Shown here in pieces: positions 33,836 through 46,576 of a stretch of 64,000 nucleotides of DNA. Below the pieces are notes generated by a model. That model was not told the origin of the DNA. It saw only the letters and a list, made by a program, of their open reading frames with translations, and searched no databases. Source of the DNA: Pyxicephalus adspersus (Eukaryota > Chordata > Amphibia > Anura > Pyxicephalidae). The stretch's first letter is position 1, and each line of letters begins with the position of its first letter. Where the stretch lies: the NCBI RefSeq assembly GCF_032062135.1, contig NC_092859.1:49868447-49932446 (forward strand). The letters run 5' to 3'. A program made the translations under genes and the position numbers.

Positions 33836-34900
33836 GACTAAAAAAAAATCACAAAATCTATTTGCAGTTCACAAAAAGCCTTGTCAGTACTTTTTGTACA
33901 AGCCTGTAACATTCACCCCATAGTAAAAATGTAAAAGCAAATGTTTATCAGAAGTCTTTGATTTCCAAAATTATTCATGGACATTGTTCACCAACACAAA
34001 AAAACAAATTAAACTTGGTTGTCCCTCACAAGGCATCTGTGCTTGCAATATCCAAAGTAACACAAATTCAGCCAAGTTTGAGAAGATTTGAGTCTGGGTT
34101 TCATGTCAAAAATTTATAGCACAAACCTGAAAACAAACGCTCTGTCTTTCTCCAAACATTTTGATATACCTGTAATTTCCCCAGAGCTAAAGGTCTAGCT
34201 GATCTAAATTACTGTCCCAGTGGGAAGAAAACATAATTTTTTTGTATTAACCATATTAATGCTTTCACTAAAGCTATCAATTAGGCACTTTATGAAACAA
34301 GCATAGAACTCATGCCAGCTATTTACATTTTTTGGTATTGAAAACTTTTTTTTAGGAAACATGTGTGCAGTGTCTCAACCCTACACCTTCAGTACATCTG
34401 GGCCAGTTTTGGAGTCAACCAACATAAAGTAACTAATTTATATAAAACTGGAACCCTTTTGTTGCAACCAAATTGAGATGAGTGTTTTTTTCCCACCTGC
34501 ACCGGAAAGGACAGCTGTATTATGGTCTGGATGCTTTGACCAAGTCCTTAGTTTTAATAGGAATCATTTTTATTTCTCTCCCATTTTAACCATTCTGAGC
34601 TATGTGAGCAACAGTAAGTTGTAGTGGTTTATCTTGTACCACATTTTTGTATTGGTATATGTATTATTTTAGTACTTTGCAATATTGGCACAAGGAAACA
34701 CAATTAATAAATAACATTTTACCATGTCACAAACTGTTTTGGCAAATAACAAATTTGGCAAATTAACAAGGTTGATTATAAAAGCCCTGTTCACAAATGT
34801 ATACACTGCAACTGAATTTAAGTATAGATAATTTCAGTATCTTTCTAATTACTACAACAGATCACTAATATTTCAGAGTGAGTCAACCTCTCTCTGACAT

Positions 34901-34902
<2 letters not shown>
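33836..34902. other. No gene or repeat recognised
   Basis: AT-rich DNA with no TIR pair or coding similarity. Confidence 0.5.

Positions 34903-34953
<51 letters not shown>
34903..34953. repeat. (TA)n microsatellite
   Basis: Uninterrupted TA repeats broken once by TTT. Confidence 0.9.
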
Positions 34954-37900
34954 AACAAAAGTGTTCTAGGAGCAGCATCCTTGTTTCCCTTTAGCTGTGT
35001 CTTCTCTCTCACCATTCCCTGCACTGAGACTTTGCGCTTTAAGTCCAGGGGGAAACTGCATGCTGGGAGACGCAACCAGTCTCCTAAAGCTAAGCTGGGG
35101 GCCCAACTCTATTTCATTGCCTAGACAAACGGGGTTGTTTTTGGACATGAGTCTAGCAAAAGTACTTCCACCATTGGAACAATTCAAGAGAATTTGACAA
35201 ATCCATTGAGCTTCTTTTCCATTTTGCATAGAGTTTTGGGAATTATGACATAAATATTTCAGGAAACATTTTATTTTGTACAATATCACTCTGTTCTTCA
35301 ACAGGAAAGTCCATGCAAGAGGGATGGATTGTGTTTAGACAGGAAAATGTGTCTCCTTTGTCTGCCTTTGGCGATTTATATCTCCAGACCTCCAATACGG
35401 TAAATCCTTCCTACTTTTTTGGCAGAAGCTTGTATCCAGCCACAAATGCTTTACAGTTTGACAGGAGTATTTGCCTCTTTAATTGGTTATAGATTTGACA
35501 ACCTGAAGATAAATCCTGCATTGGCATTATTATCTGGAACGTTTAGCTATTAGGTTACTCCTACTTCTACTCCAGAAAATGTTTTGTAAGAATGTTCAAT
35601 GAAGTTTCTGTTAGTAAATGCTGAGGTGGTAGTATATCAAAGAGGCATGAAAAGTTCGTCAACTGGAGTGGAGGTTCACCATAATTTGCACTGAGCAAAA
35701 CATCAAGTCCCAGCTCTATTGGCACTTTACACGCCAAGAGTAGAAAGCCATTTAAATTTAGACAAAAGAGAACAGTCCCTTTTCAGTTGTGAATCTAGCT
35801 TTCCCCCTAATCAAAGTTTGACAAGTTTGTTGCAAGAACTTGAGATTCTCTCCCCATGGCAATAAGTGCCTTTCTAGCATTTCAGTCTGATTTATGCATA
35901 CCCACTAGAGAAACTTTTGCCATTACTTCTTTTCAGGTCGAGTCAGAAAGATTTTTGAATGCCATCACTGGCATTTTTTTCATAACGTTTCAAACAACAC
36001 AATAATTAGGAAGTGCACCCCAACTTTACACCTGCTGCTTCTTAGAAGGCATGTATACTTATTCTATAGAGAAATTCACAGAATTCAGATTAAAAATAAT
36101 TGAACCTCCTTACCTAATTTTTTTTATGTTTAATAGGAGTAGGTTTGGAATATTTGTGCGGATATGCAAGAGATTTTGTTCGAGTAAATACTACACTTCC
36201 TAAAAATGAAATAGGTTTAACTGGATAATATGTATTTTGCTACAGTTCTGTCCATCATTTGTTTCTTCTTTTTTTTCCTTTTTTTAGTGATAGCATGCAT
36301 GTGCAGTGTTTGCAGTCATTTGTAGGCTACATATTATATAAATCCAAGATCAGGAAATCATTGAACAACCCTTATGACAGGATCACCATATACTATTTAC
36401 ATGAATAAAATGAATTACCAATAAAATGTAACACTTAAAATTACATTACCATATAAATCTTTTATTAGATTTTAATAATTGGGTTTAGAGATATTTCTAG
36501 GGGAAAAAGTTTTCTATATATTTCCAAATATGACCTAATAAATTAATTAAGGATATTTTAACATTTTCTAGACATTCATGACATTTAAAAAACCATGGTG
36601 GTATGTAAAATGAAACGTAAAACTATCAGCATGTTTCATGGGTAAACAGGTCTTTTGTCAGATGTAAAGAAAGGTGAGACTGTATTCTTTACCGTTTGCT
36701 GCAACCCATTGAAAATGTTTGGTTTGACTATGAATAATATTAGTCATCAGTTGTACTCTCTTAAACAAATGATATTGTTAATATTGATCTTTTCAACAGA
36801 ACTTGCTGTTGACAGCCAAAGATTTGTCCATGTATCAGTTCTGTGCCAAAAATATGTTGGTGGCCAGAACTCTAACTCTTTAATATGTTTCCTTACGGAA
36901 TTAAATTTCTCATATGGTCTCTAATCTTTCATGTTTTTCCTTCTATCTCTAAAAACAACGACAGTAATTTGTTGAAAGAACTGTAATGCCATTCATATTT
37001 AATAACAGTGAAATTATGCACAACATATGGCGACTGTTAAGCAGATTAAAGACATCAATGGAGGCCTGCTTTTTTTTCTCTTTTATAAACTCTTAATATA
37101 AAAACTGTCACATTTCAGTCAGTGAGGTCATCATTGACAAAAGGTTTAGATGAAAAAGAAGAACCAGACTGCATAACCTTTGTTTTAATATGGCAATAGC
37201 TGGAGGGGTCTATCGCCATGGAGAAATGATTGTGACCAAAGATTCTGAGTTACTCCTCTAGTGTTTAAAAGGACATTGCAAACATAATTGTGTAATACTA
37301 TGCCTCCACGGTCATACATAATAAAGTTATAATGTAGACATAACAAAGTGCAAAATATGTTACTTACTGCTTTCTTACAGACATATATATTGCCTGCAGT
37401 GTAGGTAATTACTTTTGTCCCAGAGAGGCTGGGCACCCTTGTTCAAAAATACAGGCGTGTCAAATTAATGATTTTCAGAACCCCGTGCCACTATCCTCCA
37501 CTTCATTGTGGCAGTTTGAAGCCGAAATTCTGGCACATACAAAAATTATTTTGTGTTCTTATTTGTGTTTTTAGGACTTGATTTAACAGTGCAAAAGAAG
37601 ATTGATTGCTATAAACAAAAATAAATTTTATGTTTTGCCTACTTTTTATAATAAGGCTTTAAATATAATTATGGTTTAGAATTAAAATGATCCTAAAATG
37701 ATTTCTTAGAACATAATGTACAACATATTTAACTTTTTAAAGTACACATTCATCCTGAGAAACAACATACCTTCTTTAAGTCATGTCCTTATTGGTGGTG
37801 CAAGTAACAATGGCACACAAAAATGTAGTTCAAATCGATGACAACTAAAGTACAACATATCATATTAAGTCATCAGAAAGTATTCAAGGAGGTGTTTTAG

Positions 37901-37977
37901 TCATTCAGTCTGTCCTTAAGATGCACTTGGATTTTCCAACATAACAATAATCACATTTCTACGGCAGCTGATAAATC
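34954..37977. other. No gene recognised
   Basis: 35000-35500 is less AT-rich (CTGCATGCTGGGAGACGC) and may belong to an unrecognised repeat. Open frames (66-111 codons) lack motifs. No TIR pair found. Confidence 0.4.
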
Positions 37978-38096
37978 TTGTTGAGAAAAGAGTACATTGT
38001 GAGCTCTATTTATAAAATAGGGAATCAAACATTCCCTGGTAATATCAGCTTCGTTGTTTTATATATAGAGCCCACAATGTACTCTTTTCTCAACAA
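37978..38096. repeat. Near-perfect foldback, 40-bp arms
   Basis: Arms 37978-38017 and 38057-38096 pair at 38 of 40 positions around a 39-base loop that carries AACATTCCCTGG. No coding. Probably a young foldback or a short non-autonomous element; similar words occur, decayed, at 16700-16830. Confidence 0.9.
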
Positions 38097-41000
38097 AAGA
38101 GGGAAAAATGATCTACATAAGCCCGTCATTAAGCCTGGAATTAAATAATGCTTTAAGTGTGATCACTTATTACACCAGCCATTTGCGGGCCTAGAGTTTA
38201 AGTGAAGCACAATGACAACTGTGACAATTATTACCCGAGGCATGCATTGAAGGCTGCTGTTTTGGAAAACAGTTCAATTTGTGGGTTTAGTAACACTTTA
38301 ATTATTGTGCAACTTGTATAGGACATTGAAAGTTAATCCGGTATGCAACTATAATGATATTCCCATTATGGTAACAAACAAAAAAGTAAAGGTACATTAT
38401 TATAATAAATACATGTTCATGTACAGTACATATATACACATTTACAGTTAATATTAGTATTAAATTATATTTTCTTTTTGGATAATCTTATCTTAGACAA
38501 TTCAAATACAGGCAATCTCCAGAGTATCCTAAATCCTTCTCACTTTTACACAACTCGCATGTCTAGAACTGCCACCAAGAGCACAATGAGTTAACATGGT
38601 ATAATGACATTGTCTTTTCTAGAAAATGCATCTCAGGACAACATGCATTAACTCTGTAATAGACATGTAGTAATAGTAAATGCAATAGTTAATAACTGCA
38701 GATAATGAGTGTGTATGACAACTGAGAGATATTTATCCAACCAAGGCAGGTGATGCATATTGCAGCAGTAGAGTTTACCAGATGACTGCTTATGGTAAAG
38801 TTATTTGTCTGATTCCATAACCCTCAAATAAGTGCCCTTGACTATTGGGGTCACCAAGAGTTTTTTGCATGAGCCACTGCTACCACAAGCTGCCTATAGG
38901 AAGCTGATTATGGCATATTGGCTGGGTCCATTGTAATTCTCTTTGGCCATTAAGCAGCTAGTGATGATGTAACTCCTGCATGCGTGCAGAAGTACCATTA
39001 TCTCCAGCTTCCAGGTCGGTTCTTGGTATTGCTGTGTAGTATGTAGCCAAAAAACACTTTGCATATCCTTATTTTAACTTTTTGTATATACAGTATGAGT
39101 TTACTTCCACTTTGAACTCCATGCATAGTGGAGTATACTAACCCCCGGCCATCTTTAGCCTACTTCACTAATATGCTATCAATTCCAGTTTCCAGCTTTG
39201 TGTAGGACCTCTTATTATTTATGTTTTTATTATTTTTCCCCAATTAAATTAAATAGCATTGAATCAACAGAATGTCCCCAGTCCATGGAATCAGCCAAAT
39301 TCGTCTCTGTGTCTGGTAACTCAACAGAGAACAAGCAGGGAGAAAATAAATATAAGAAGAATGTAAATAAAGATTCTGCATTGATTTATTTGTCAAATCT
39401 AGGTATATACGGTTTATCTGGTTTCTGTATTAGGCAGTATAAGTTTGTTGAGCAGAATCATTTTAGAATCTGCTTAGATGATTTTTTAATTAGTATACTG
39501 GTATGTAAAACCTTAGAATTGAAAGAAATTGTACTTTCTTTTTCTTATGACTGTTCTCATTGTAAGGTTCTTAAATCTTTTCTTTTCATCACAAAGAGCA
39601 GCTAGGTATCATAGTCACCTAACCTAAGAAGTGAGGGATGTTGAAAAGTTTTAAGGCATTTGTATCGCTTAAATGCAGCAGAGCGTAATGAAGAGAACTG
39701 CGATAGAGGTAAAAATTATAGTGCATCTTAACTTCTAAAAACATCATAAGTGCAGTTAACAGCAGTAGCATTCTGGGAAGATCAATGGGTATCTTAGAAC
39801 TTACCAAACAAGTATAACACAATTCTTTGAATAGTATATTTTACTAGATCAGAAGAGCGTATTCTAGTTAAAAGATCTTAAAGGTGTTGTGCCATGTATA
39901 CAGACAAATAAATGAAAATGCTTTACATTAAGTTTTTGGTGGTGCTCTTCATTGAAAATCCTTTCATTTCAAAATTTGTTTAACTTTTACATTTATTTTC
40001 ATGTTGGTAAAAAAAATCCAGGGAAAAATCTCACAAAAGCTCATTTGAAAAAAGTGGCTGAGTCATATAAGGTGATAAATTCCTGTTATATGTTTGGCTT
40101 TAAAAGAATGTTTGCATTGGTTGAGTTCTGTTTGTATTTAGGTTCACCCTGAATAAATTAGACTTTTTTATGCACTGCAGGCCTAGAGCATGGATTGTTA
40201 AGTCTTGCTCACATGAAGTAGGCATTTTTCCAAATTACTTTTAGTCATCATGATTTGACACAAGATACATTCAACTAGAAAATATTAACACCCCAGACAT
40301 TTAAGCGAGTTTAAACTGAGAGAAATATTTTTTAAATACCCAAACTAGCACACGGCTTTGTTTTGTTGAATCCTATATCTAATTTTAACAATAAGCAATA
40401 TTTTCAGTCAATAGAAATATAAACCACTTCATAGCCTAATGGAAAGTTCTACAGAGACCTCAAACTTCATTGCTGGACAATTTTTTTTAATGATTCCAAA
40501 CCTTTTTATTATTGGAAAGGTATATTGTCTTTCCCCCTGCTAACTTACAGCATATGGTCCTTCAAATACTCTTTGACATGCTAAAAATATCTTTTGATCA
40601 GTCTTTAGGAAAAAAAGGAACTGTACATGACTTGGGCATAGTCAAAAGAGAGGGACAATTAGGAACAGTAATAATAACTTAAAAATAACTTTACATGACA
40701 CTATGATGCATGATAGAAAAAAACATAATTTATATTATATTATATTATATATTATTTACATATCAACAATAGAAACAAATATACAATTCACACAGATCAA
40801 ACTTCATTAAAATTGGACCCTTGACAGTGCCTCTCAGTAACCATAATCAACCACATACTTTATCAAAAGCTTTCTTGTTGTCTCCTGAGGCCATCTTTAG
40901 GGAGGGCATTACTTCCTCTGCCACAAGAAATCACTGAAGTCACTATCTATTGCTTGGTAAAAGCAGAAAGAAAATAATACTACTATATATGATTAGTTGC

Positions 41001-41540
41001 AGCAAAGGTGCACGTGAGTGAAGCATCAACTCATTCTCCAAAACTAATCAGACCCCATGAAATGTGATTAAGTAAATTACATATATATATACTGTTTTTA
41101 AATGACTACCTCTTTGCTCTAATAAAGTTTGCAAAACTACACTAGAAAATACATGTTTCCCTTTTTTCCAATGTTCTCCTTTTCTTCATAATACTTGACC
41201 TTGGTAAAAAATTTGAGAGAGACAGGGGTAGAGTTTTATAAGGTAACCTATAAAAGTGCAAGGTTTTGAAGTTCAAATCAGCCACATCATTCTGGAGTTT
41301 AAGATATGAGACTATAGACAAGACGTTGGTGGTTAAAAACCCTCAAACCTATATATTCCTACTTACCTGTAAGGAGTCTACTTCTGTAACTTTGGTACGC
41401 AAATTTTTTTACACGCTAGGTATGAAGCTTTGTGACGGTGTATCGACACTGCACTTGTAACAGGGTGACTTTTTAATACTAAGTATATAGTTTCTGCCAA
41501 GTCCATCCTGTGACCACCAGTGTCTTTAACTTTGACCTCC
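38097..41540. other. No gene recognised; possible conserved non-coding segment at its left
   Basis: 38100-38300 is balanced in composition with homeodomain-like TAATTATT and ATTAAT words and no repeat character. The remainder is AT-rich. A 135-codon frame at 39198-39605 has no motif and lies in AT-rich DNA, so I judge it chance. A (TATAT) run lies near 40730-40757. Confidence 0.35.
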
Positions 41541-41875
41541 TTAACCACCTGAGCGTTACACTGATTTCTAGATTTCTGTTCCAAAAGCGTCACAGGTGTT
41601 CATGAAATTTTTTTTTTTAAATTGTAGACCTGTAACTTACAGAAATATGTCCGAATAGGGTTCTACTAGATATCATGAATATAAAAAATGTTTGAAACAC
41701 ACAATCATGTAAAAAAAAAAAAAAAACTTTTAATAAAAACACAGAACCGACGCTGGATTAGCACAGCGGGACCAGGTAAGTGGGGATTTTAGTGTAGGCG
41801 AAAAAATACGGGGTTATCCAAAAGAGCAAAAATATTTAGTGCGAGAAATTACGGGCTTAGCGGTTAGGGGGTTAA
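41541..41875. mobile_element. CCTCCC-TIR family, divergent copy
   Basis: Left end TTAACCACCTGAGCGTTAC, right end TTAGCGGTTAGGGGGTTAA, an imperfect inverted pair related to 27411-27889. GACCAGGTAAGTGG at 41770-41783 is a full splice-donor match at the position corresponding to the donor-like motif of the 27.4-kb copy. Non-coding. Confidence 0.7.
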
Positions 41876-42906
41876 TAGAGTTGGTAACAGAGCACTACTT
41901 CCCTTTTCCCTACTCGGATCATCAAACACTTCACTTCACTCTGTAGAATTGATTGGAGATCTCTCAAAGAAATTTTGACAGTGTGAACAATATCTTCTGA
42001 TGATGCTTTATTTCACAGAAAAAGAAACTGTACTTTCATTGTACATGAACACTTGTTGCTGTTGCTGTTATTGCTTATGCAATAAGACCTTTACATTATT
42101 TTTTTTTATTATGTCTTTAAAAAATGTGTCCACTCAGTATTTATGTGGTTTTTTATTTTTATTTTAGGGAATTAGTCAAATCCTTAGCAGCTTTTTAATG
42201 CCATCTGTGTAATATTTATTATCACCTTCTGTCCTATAGACACACAAGGAAGAAAAAAGAAATGATCTGCAAGTTACACTCCTATAAGCTACTTTCTAAG
42301 TTCTTAGAACAACAAATAATGTTTCTATTTTTTTATCAAATTGTTAATAATGACCCTTAAATTATATTAAGGTAAGTGCAAAACTGCAGTGGTATAAGGC
42401 ACTGGTCCAGCATCAGTGCTCACCAGGTTCCAATCCCCCAATCTAACTCCACACTCTTCACCTACAGAAAACAAAGAATAGGTTTGGGGAGAAATGGAGG
42501 ACTGGCAGGAGCACACAAAAGCACACAGGGTACATTATTGGTCCAGGTCCAGGTTCTGTAACCAGGTGATCCACAGATATGCAGTACAGGAGAGTCCAGA
42601 ATGTCTAGAACACAGCCAAGTGTCATACACAGGTTATACTCATACAAGGTATCTAGGGGTCACAAGCAAAGGTCGGTCCAGACAACAAACAGTTACAGGT
42701 TTAAAAAACAGTCAGCACCACTCCACACCACTAGCAGGTTAGATAGGCTGAACGTTACAATATGGTGCGAATGGTGCCTGGGTGTTCAGAAGCTGTAAAG
42801 GACCATAGACCAATAGCAGGGTAAGATCGAAGCCAGGAACTAATGAATTCATTGGCTGCACATACACTATAACCCTCTCCAGCTGCACGCAGGGGGCCCG
42901 TTTTTT
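41876..42906. other. No gene recognised
   Basis: 42375-42900 is GC-richer than its surroundings and gives several short overlapping frames, which suggests an unrecognised repeat. No ends or target duplication found. Confidence 0.35.
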
Positions 42907-43086
42907 TAATCTCTTCAAGGCTGGAGAGGATACACTTTCATCAGTGAAGCTGGGTGATCCAGCAAACCTGGAATACTTTTCATTCTATTTGCAAGCAAAT
43001 GTTTTGAATCATGGACCAGATCTATTCCAGGTTTGCTGGATCACCCAGCTTCACTGATAAAAGTGAAGTGTATCCTTTTTTTTTTA
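42907..43086. repeat. GATCACCCAG foldback repeat, both arms present
   Basis: The left arm ends with GGTGATCCAGCAAACCTGGA and the right arm begins with CCAGGTTTGCTGGATCACCC; the outer parts GGATACACTT and AAGTGTATCC also pair. Together the arms are about 60 bp around a loop containing TTTGCAAGCAAATG. Single-arm copies lie at 928, 51950 and 62411. Non-coding foldback DNA element. Confidence 0.8.
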
Positions 43087-44098
43087 AGCCCATTAGATAC
43101 ATGACTTAACATTACGCCGTTTACCTGATCTTTCTGCCAGATGGCAGCAATACAGGCAGTACCTTCTTTCACTTTGTATATTTTTTAATCCTGTTTGTAC
43201 TTTATAAACTATAAAGCACTGTGTAAAATACAGTGTACCATAAAACAAACAAACAATAACACAAATATATAACTCAGCTACATATAAAATCGGTTGAGCC
43301 AACAAAGAATTTCAAATGCCATTGTGTACACTACTGGCTCACATAACATTCCATTATTCTCTAGCTGGTTCCACATGAACTGCAAAACTCATAAGGACAG
43401 GGATTATGGGGATAATATTGTACACACTAATAGGACATGCTTAATCACAAACAAATAATCATTTCTTTGTAGGGTTTCAGGAAATGAGAGGAAATAATAA
43501 TGGCTAAAAAAATGGTTCTAAGGAAATTTGTCTTTTGAAGACGAGAAATGATTATGTTCTCAGACTGACTTTAGGAAAATGATTAGCCCATTGTGTTTTC
43601 AATGGCTTTTAAAGCTTAAAGCACTAAAATACCCAAACTTGAACTTTAAGTAATAACATTTACCGACCATGTTGCAAAGTTATATTTCCTTTCATTTTGC
43701 ACAGATTGCTACGTCCATATCGGTGTGAAAATCAATGGTCAATTTAATGCTACAACAAAATAAATCTTAAACAGACTATGTTTGCTAAGTTAAATAAGCC
43801 AGTGCATTGCTTGTGTGCACTCAAATGTGAATTTAATAAAGAACCCTTACAATGCTCTTATGATTAGAAGAACGAAAAGCCACTCTGACACTAGAATTAA
43901 AGTACCCATAAAAAGAGATAGTAAACACTTACCTGTCTTCAAGCCTGTCCAGGGAATGTGTGCTCTAACAAAGCAAAATTGTCCTCCTAAACATCCACAA
44001 AAATACTCAATGGTTTCTCCCATGACCGAAGTGACAAAACGATTAGTGAAAGGACCCAATGAGTGCAAGAAGGGTCCAGGAATCTGACACTACTACCG
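43087..44098. other. No gene recognised
   Basis: A 90-codon frame at 43815-44087 has no known motif. Its minus strand carries AAGACAGGTAAGTGT near 43929-43943, another donor-like motif, so it may be part of a TIR element whose ends I cannot place. Confidence 0.35.
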
Positions 44099-44214
44099 GT
44101 ACTACACAGTGTTAATATAGCGCCAACATATTATGCAGTGCTGTACAATTCCATAGTCATGTCACTAACTGTCCCTCAAAGGGGCTTACAATCTAATGTC
44201 CCTACCATAGTCAT
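44099..44214 (-). mobile_element. 5'-truncated SINE fragment
   Basis: The minus strand reads ATTAGATTGTAAGCCCCTTT, then GGGACAGTTAGTGACATG, then TGTACAGCACTGCATAATAT and GTTGGCGCTATATTAACAC. This is the 3' third of the SINE family at 46577-46896. Confidence 0.8.
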
Positions 44215-45514
44215 ATATCTTTATTACAAGCTAAGGTCAACTTTTAACAGAAAGCCAATTAACCTAACTGCATATTATCAATTATTCATGAAATAAAGAT
44301 GCACATACAATGTGTTTTTAGATTGAGAGAAATAATGTAGACTTCCCCACATGCAGTTATGCCAACTTTGATTTTAGCAGCTGTGTAGGTGCTCCAGGAG
44401 AATTTAGCAAAATGAAGATATCTACAAATTGTACATTAATAAATTATGTGATTATATAAAAACGTTTTATATATGGTACCTAAAAAATCCTAAAACTTAA
44501 ATTGATTTTGATTATCCAACTTGGATTTCACTGGAGAGATGAAAATCCTCATTGGCATGTGTCCATATTTTGCAATTAAATCAAAGACTGTTAGTGATCA
44601 AAAGTTCAGGAATTTCTGTGAAAAAAAGAAAGCTGTCATTAATAAAGGCAAATGTTAATCTAAAAAGCATATTTCATATCGTTTTCATTTTTGTCTATAA
44701 TTCTATTGTTGTACTAATTTTGGCCCAAGCCATGTGTGGAAGATTTCAAAATTTGGAAAATTGTACTAAATCATTGTACAGTATGAAAATGTTTATACTT
44801 AAAAAAACTAAAGCATATTTGTTGTTCTAAGTAAATTCTTTATATCTATATGGTTATTTTTGACTACTAGGTCCGGTATTCGTAATTCCAAATTTCATAA
44901 ATCAATTCTGTAGCCTTTTTTATTGGGCGTCACCCCAAAAAAACACACAGAATCCAATGTTTGTATTCAGCTCCAAGCAACAGAAAAAGACAAAAGGACA
45001 GAGATGAGAAAGTGTGTATCATATTTCAAAGATTTCTTCAAATTTCCTCAGCTTGAGTGTTGTATAATCTGGTCTTCTAACAAAAGCACTAATAGCATTT
45101 ACTAAATTTGTCTATTCAATGTTTACATGAAAATGATGGATAAATACAGTGAAAAGCAGCAGCTGGACAATAAATTTTATTTACTTTGAATAACTATAAT
45201 ATACACACACAGCTTACTACAAGGTGTGGGAGGTCTTGTTTAAGATGTCTAAATATGGTAAATCATACAATTTCAAATAAAAGCTTGCATTCAAATATTT
45301 TTAAATTCATTGTTTTGTGCCAAAAAATAGGATTTTCAGACAGAGACATTTTCCATTCACAAATGTATTTTACAAACATTTTAATTCTGTAAGATGGCTA
45401 CCAGACAAAGCAAACTTATTTGGGAAAATAACAGCTGAACTAAATCGAAACCTGGCATTTTAACTAATGTTTTATGAAGGAGTGCTATAAAGTACAGTTA
45501 TGTTTGGTAGGTAT
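44215..45514. other. No gene or repeat recognised
   Basis: AT-rich; chance frames of 60-92 codons without motifs. Confidence 0.5.
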
Positions 45515-46073
45515 TAAGGATAAGCGAGCAGGTTTTTAAAACTCGATCTTGCTGCGTCTTTGGCCGTTCTTGCTTACCAAAATTTAAAAAAAAAAAAAAG
45601 ATAGTAGGCTGTGCTGATCAATGAATGCAGTGCCGGCTGCATTCATTGATCAGCTCAGTGTGCGATCCCCGGCACTGAAGGTTAAATGTGGACAAGTCTC
45701 CCCATTCAAAACCTCTAGTGCTCTCTGATTGGCTGAGGAAAGTGCCCCGGGATCACAAACAGGAGGATTCCCAGGGCTGCATGAACGATTGCAGCCCTGA
45801 GAATCCACTGCAATCCCGGGGCACTAGAGGTTAATTAACCTCTAGTGCCCGGGGATCACAAACAGGAGGATTCCCAGGGCTGCAAGAATGAATGGAGCCC
45901 TAGGAATCCACTGCGATCCTGGGGCACTAGAGGGTAATTAACCTCTAGTGTCGGGGATCGTAATGATTTCCTCGATCTTCCGATGGTTTCGCAAAATCGG
46001 TTCCCCCCGAAATTTCGCGGACCCATCAGAAGTTTGAGGAAATTTTCGCGAGAGGCATTCTTGCTCATCCTTA
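45515..46073. mobile_element. Non-autonomous hAT-like element with duplicated palindromic core
   Basis: Left end TAAGGATAAGCGAGCA, right end TTGCTCATCCTTA: an inverted pair with one mismatch in the first ten. Flanks GTAGGTAT (45507-45514) and GTGGGTTT (46074-46081) agree at 6 of 8 positions, fitting an old 8-bp hAT duplication. The interior has the CTGATCAATGAATGCAG / CTGCATTCATTGATCAG hairpin and two tandem palindromic units bounded by CCTCTAGTGCC (45741-45938). Non-coding. Confidence 0.75.
45741..45938. repeat. Tandem pair of ~100-bp palindromic units
   Basis: Units of about 93 and 102 bp, each starting near AGTGCCCGGGATCAC and ending GGGGCACTAGAGG, joined by TTAATTAACC. Both contain GGAGGATTCCCAGGGCTGCA. 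Each unit is itself an inverted repeat. A single unit occurs at 17597-17693 and related arms at 23200-23300. Confidence 0.75.
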
Positions 46074-46576
46074 GTGGGTTTTAAAAGCACTTAAGCCTTT
46101 TATAAAACACATACAAAACCATAAATAGATTTAAGTACGTATCATATACTGTATGTGTATAATCAAATGAAAAAGTACACTCTCTTTCAATTAAAAGGTT
46201 TTAGGTATCAGGGCATAACCTGAAAAAATAAAATTCCACCATGTCATACTTTAATAGTATGAAGCCAAAATGGAGAAGCCATGTGTAAAATCTAGGAAGT
46301 CATGACTCATTGAAGAGTTTAAGATCCGGACAAATGCACCTTGATTATTTTCTTTTACAGCCATTATGTTGAAGATTTGCTGCTGTGCATAGGATGAATG
46401 TCCTTTGACTCACTATGATCTAGGCTTTATCTGTTGCACAGATGGCTTCATATTTGACTTTAGAGTACTTTTGTACATAGAAGACTTTATTGTCAACTTA
46501 ACCATGGTATATAGTCAACTGAATGGCAAGGCTTTCTACTGGCAAACCTTTCAAACAATCCTTAGGGCATCTTAGG
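46074..46576. other. No gene or repeat recognised
   Basis: AT-rich spacer between the hAT-like element and the SINE. Confidence 0.5.

Noticed and set aside
35000..35200. Possible retroelement untranslated region
   Set aside because: Composition stands out, but no ends, duplications or coding similarity could be shown.
39198..39605. 135-codon open frame
   Set aside because: Low-complexity AT-rich codons without any motif, in a stretch with no other gene signs.
43815..44087. 90-codon frame whose minus strand ends in a strong splice donor
   Set aside because: The donor motif is also a standard part of local TIR elements, the peptide has no known relatives to me, and no acceptor is evident. 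Treated as probable repeat.
45741..45938. CRISPR-like or satellite array
   Set aside because: Only two units, both palindromic, within a transposable element of a vertebrate genome.
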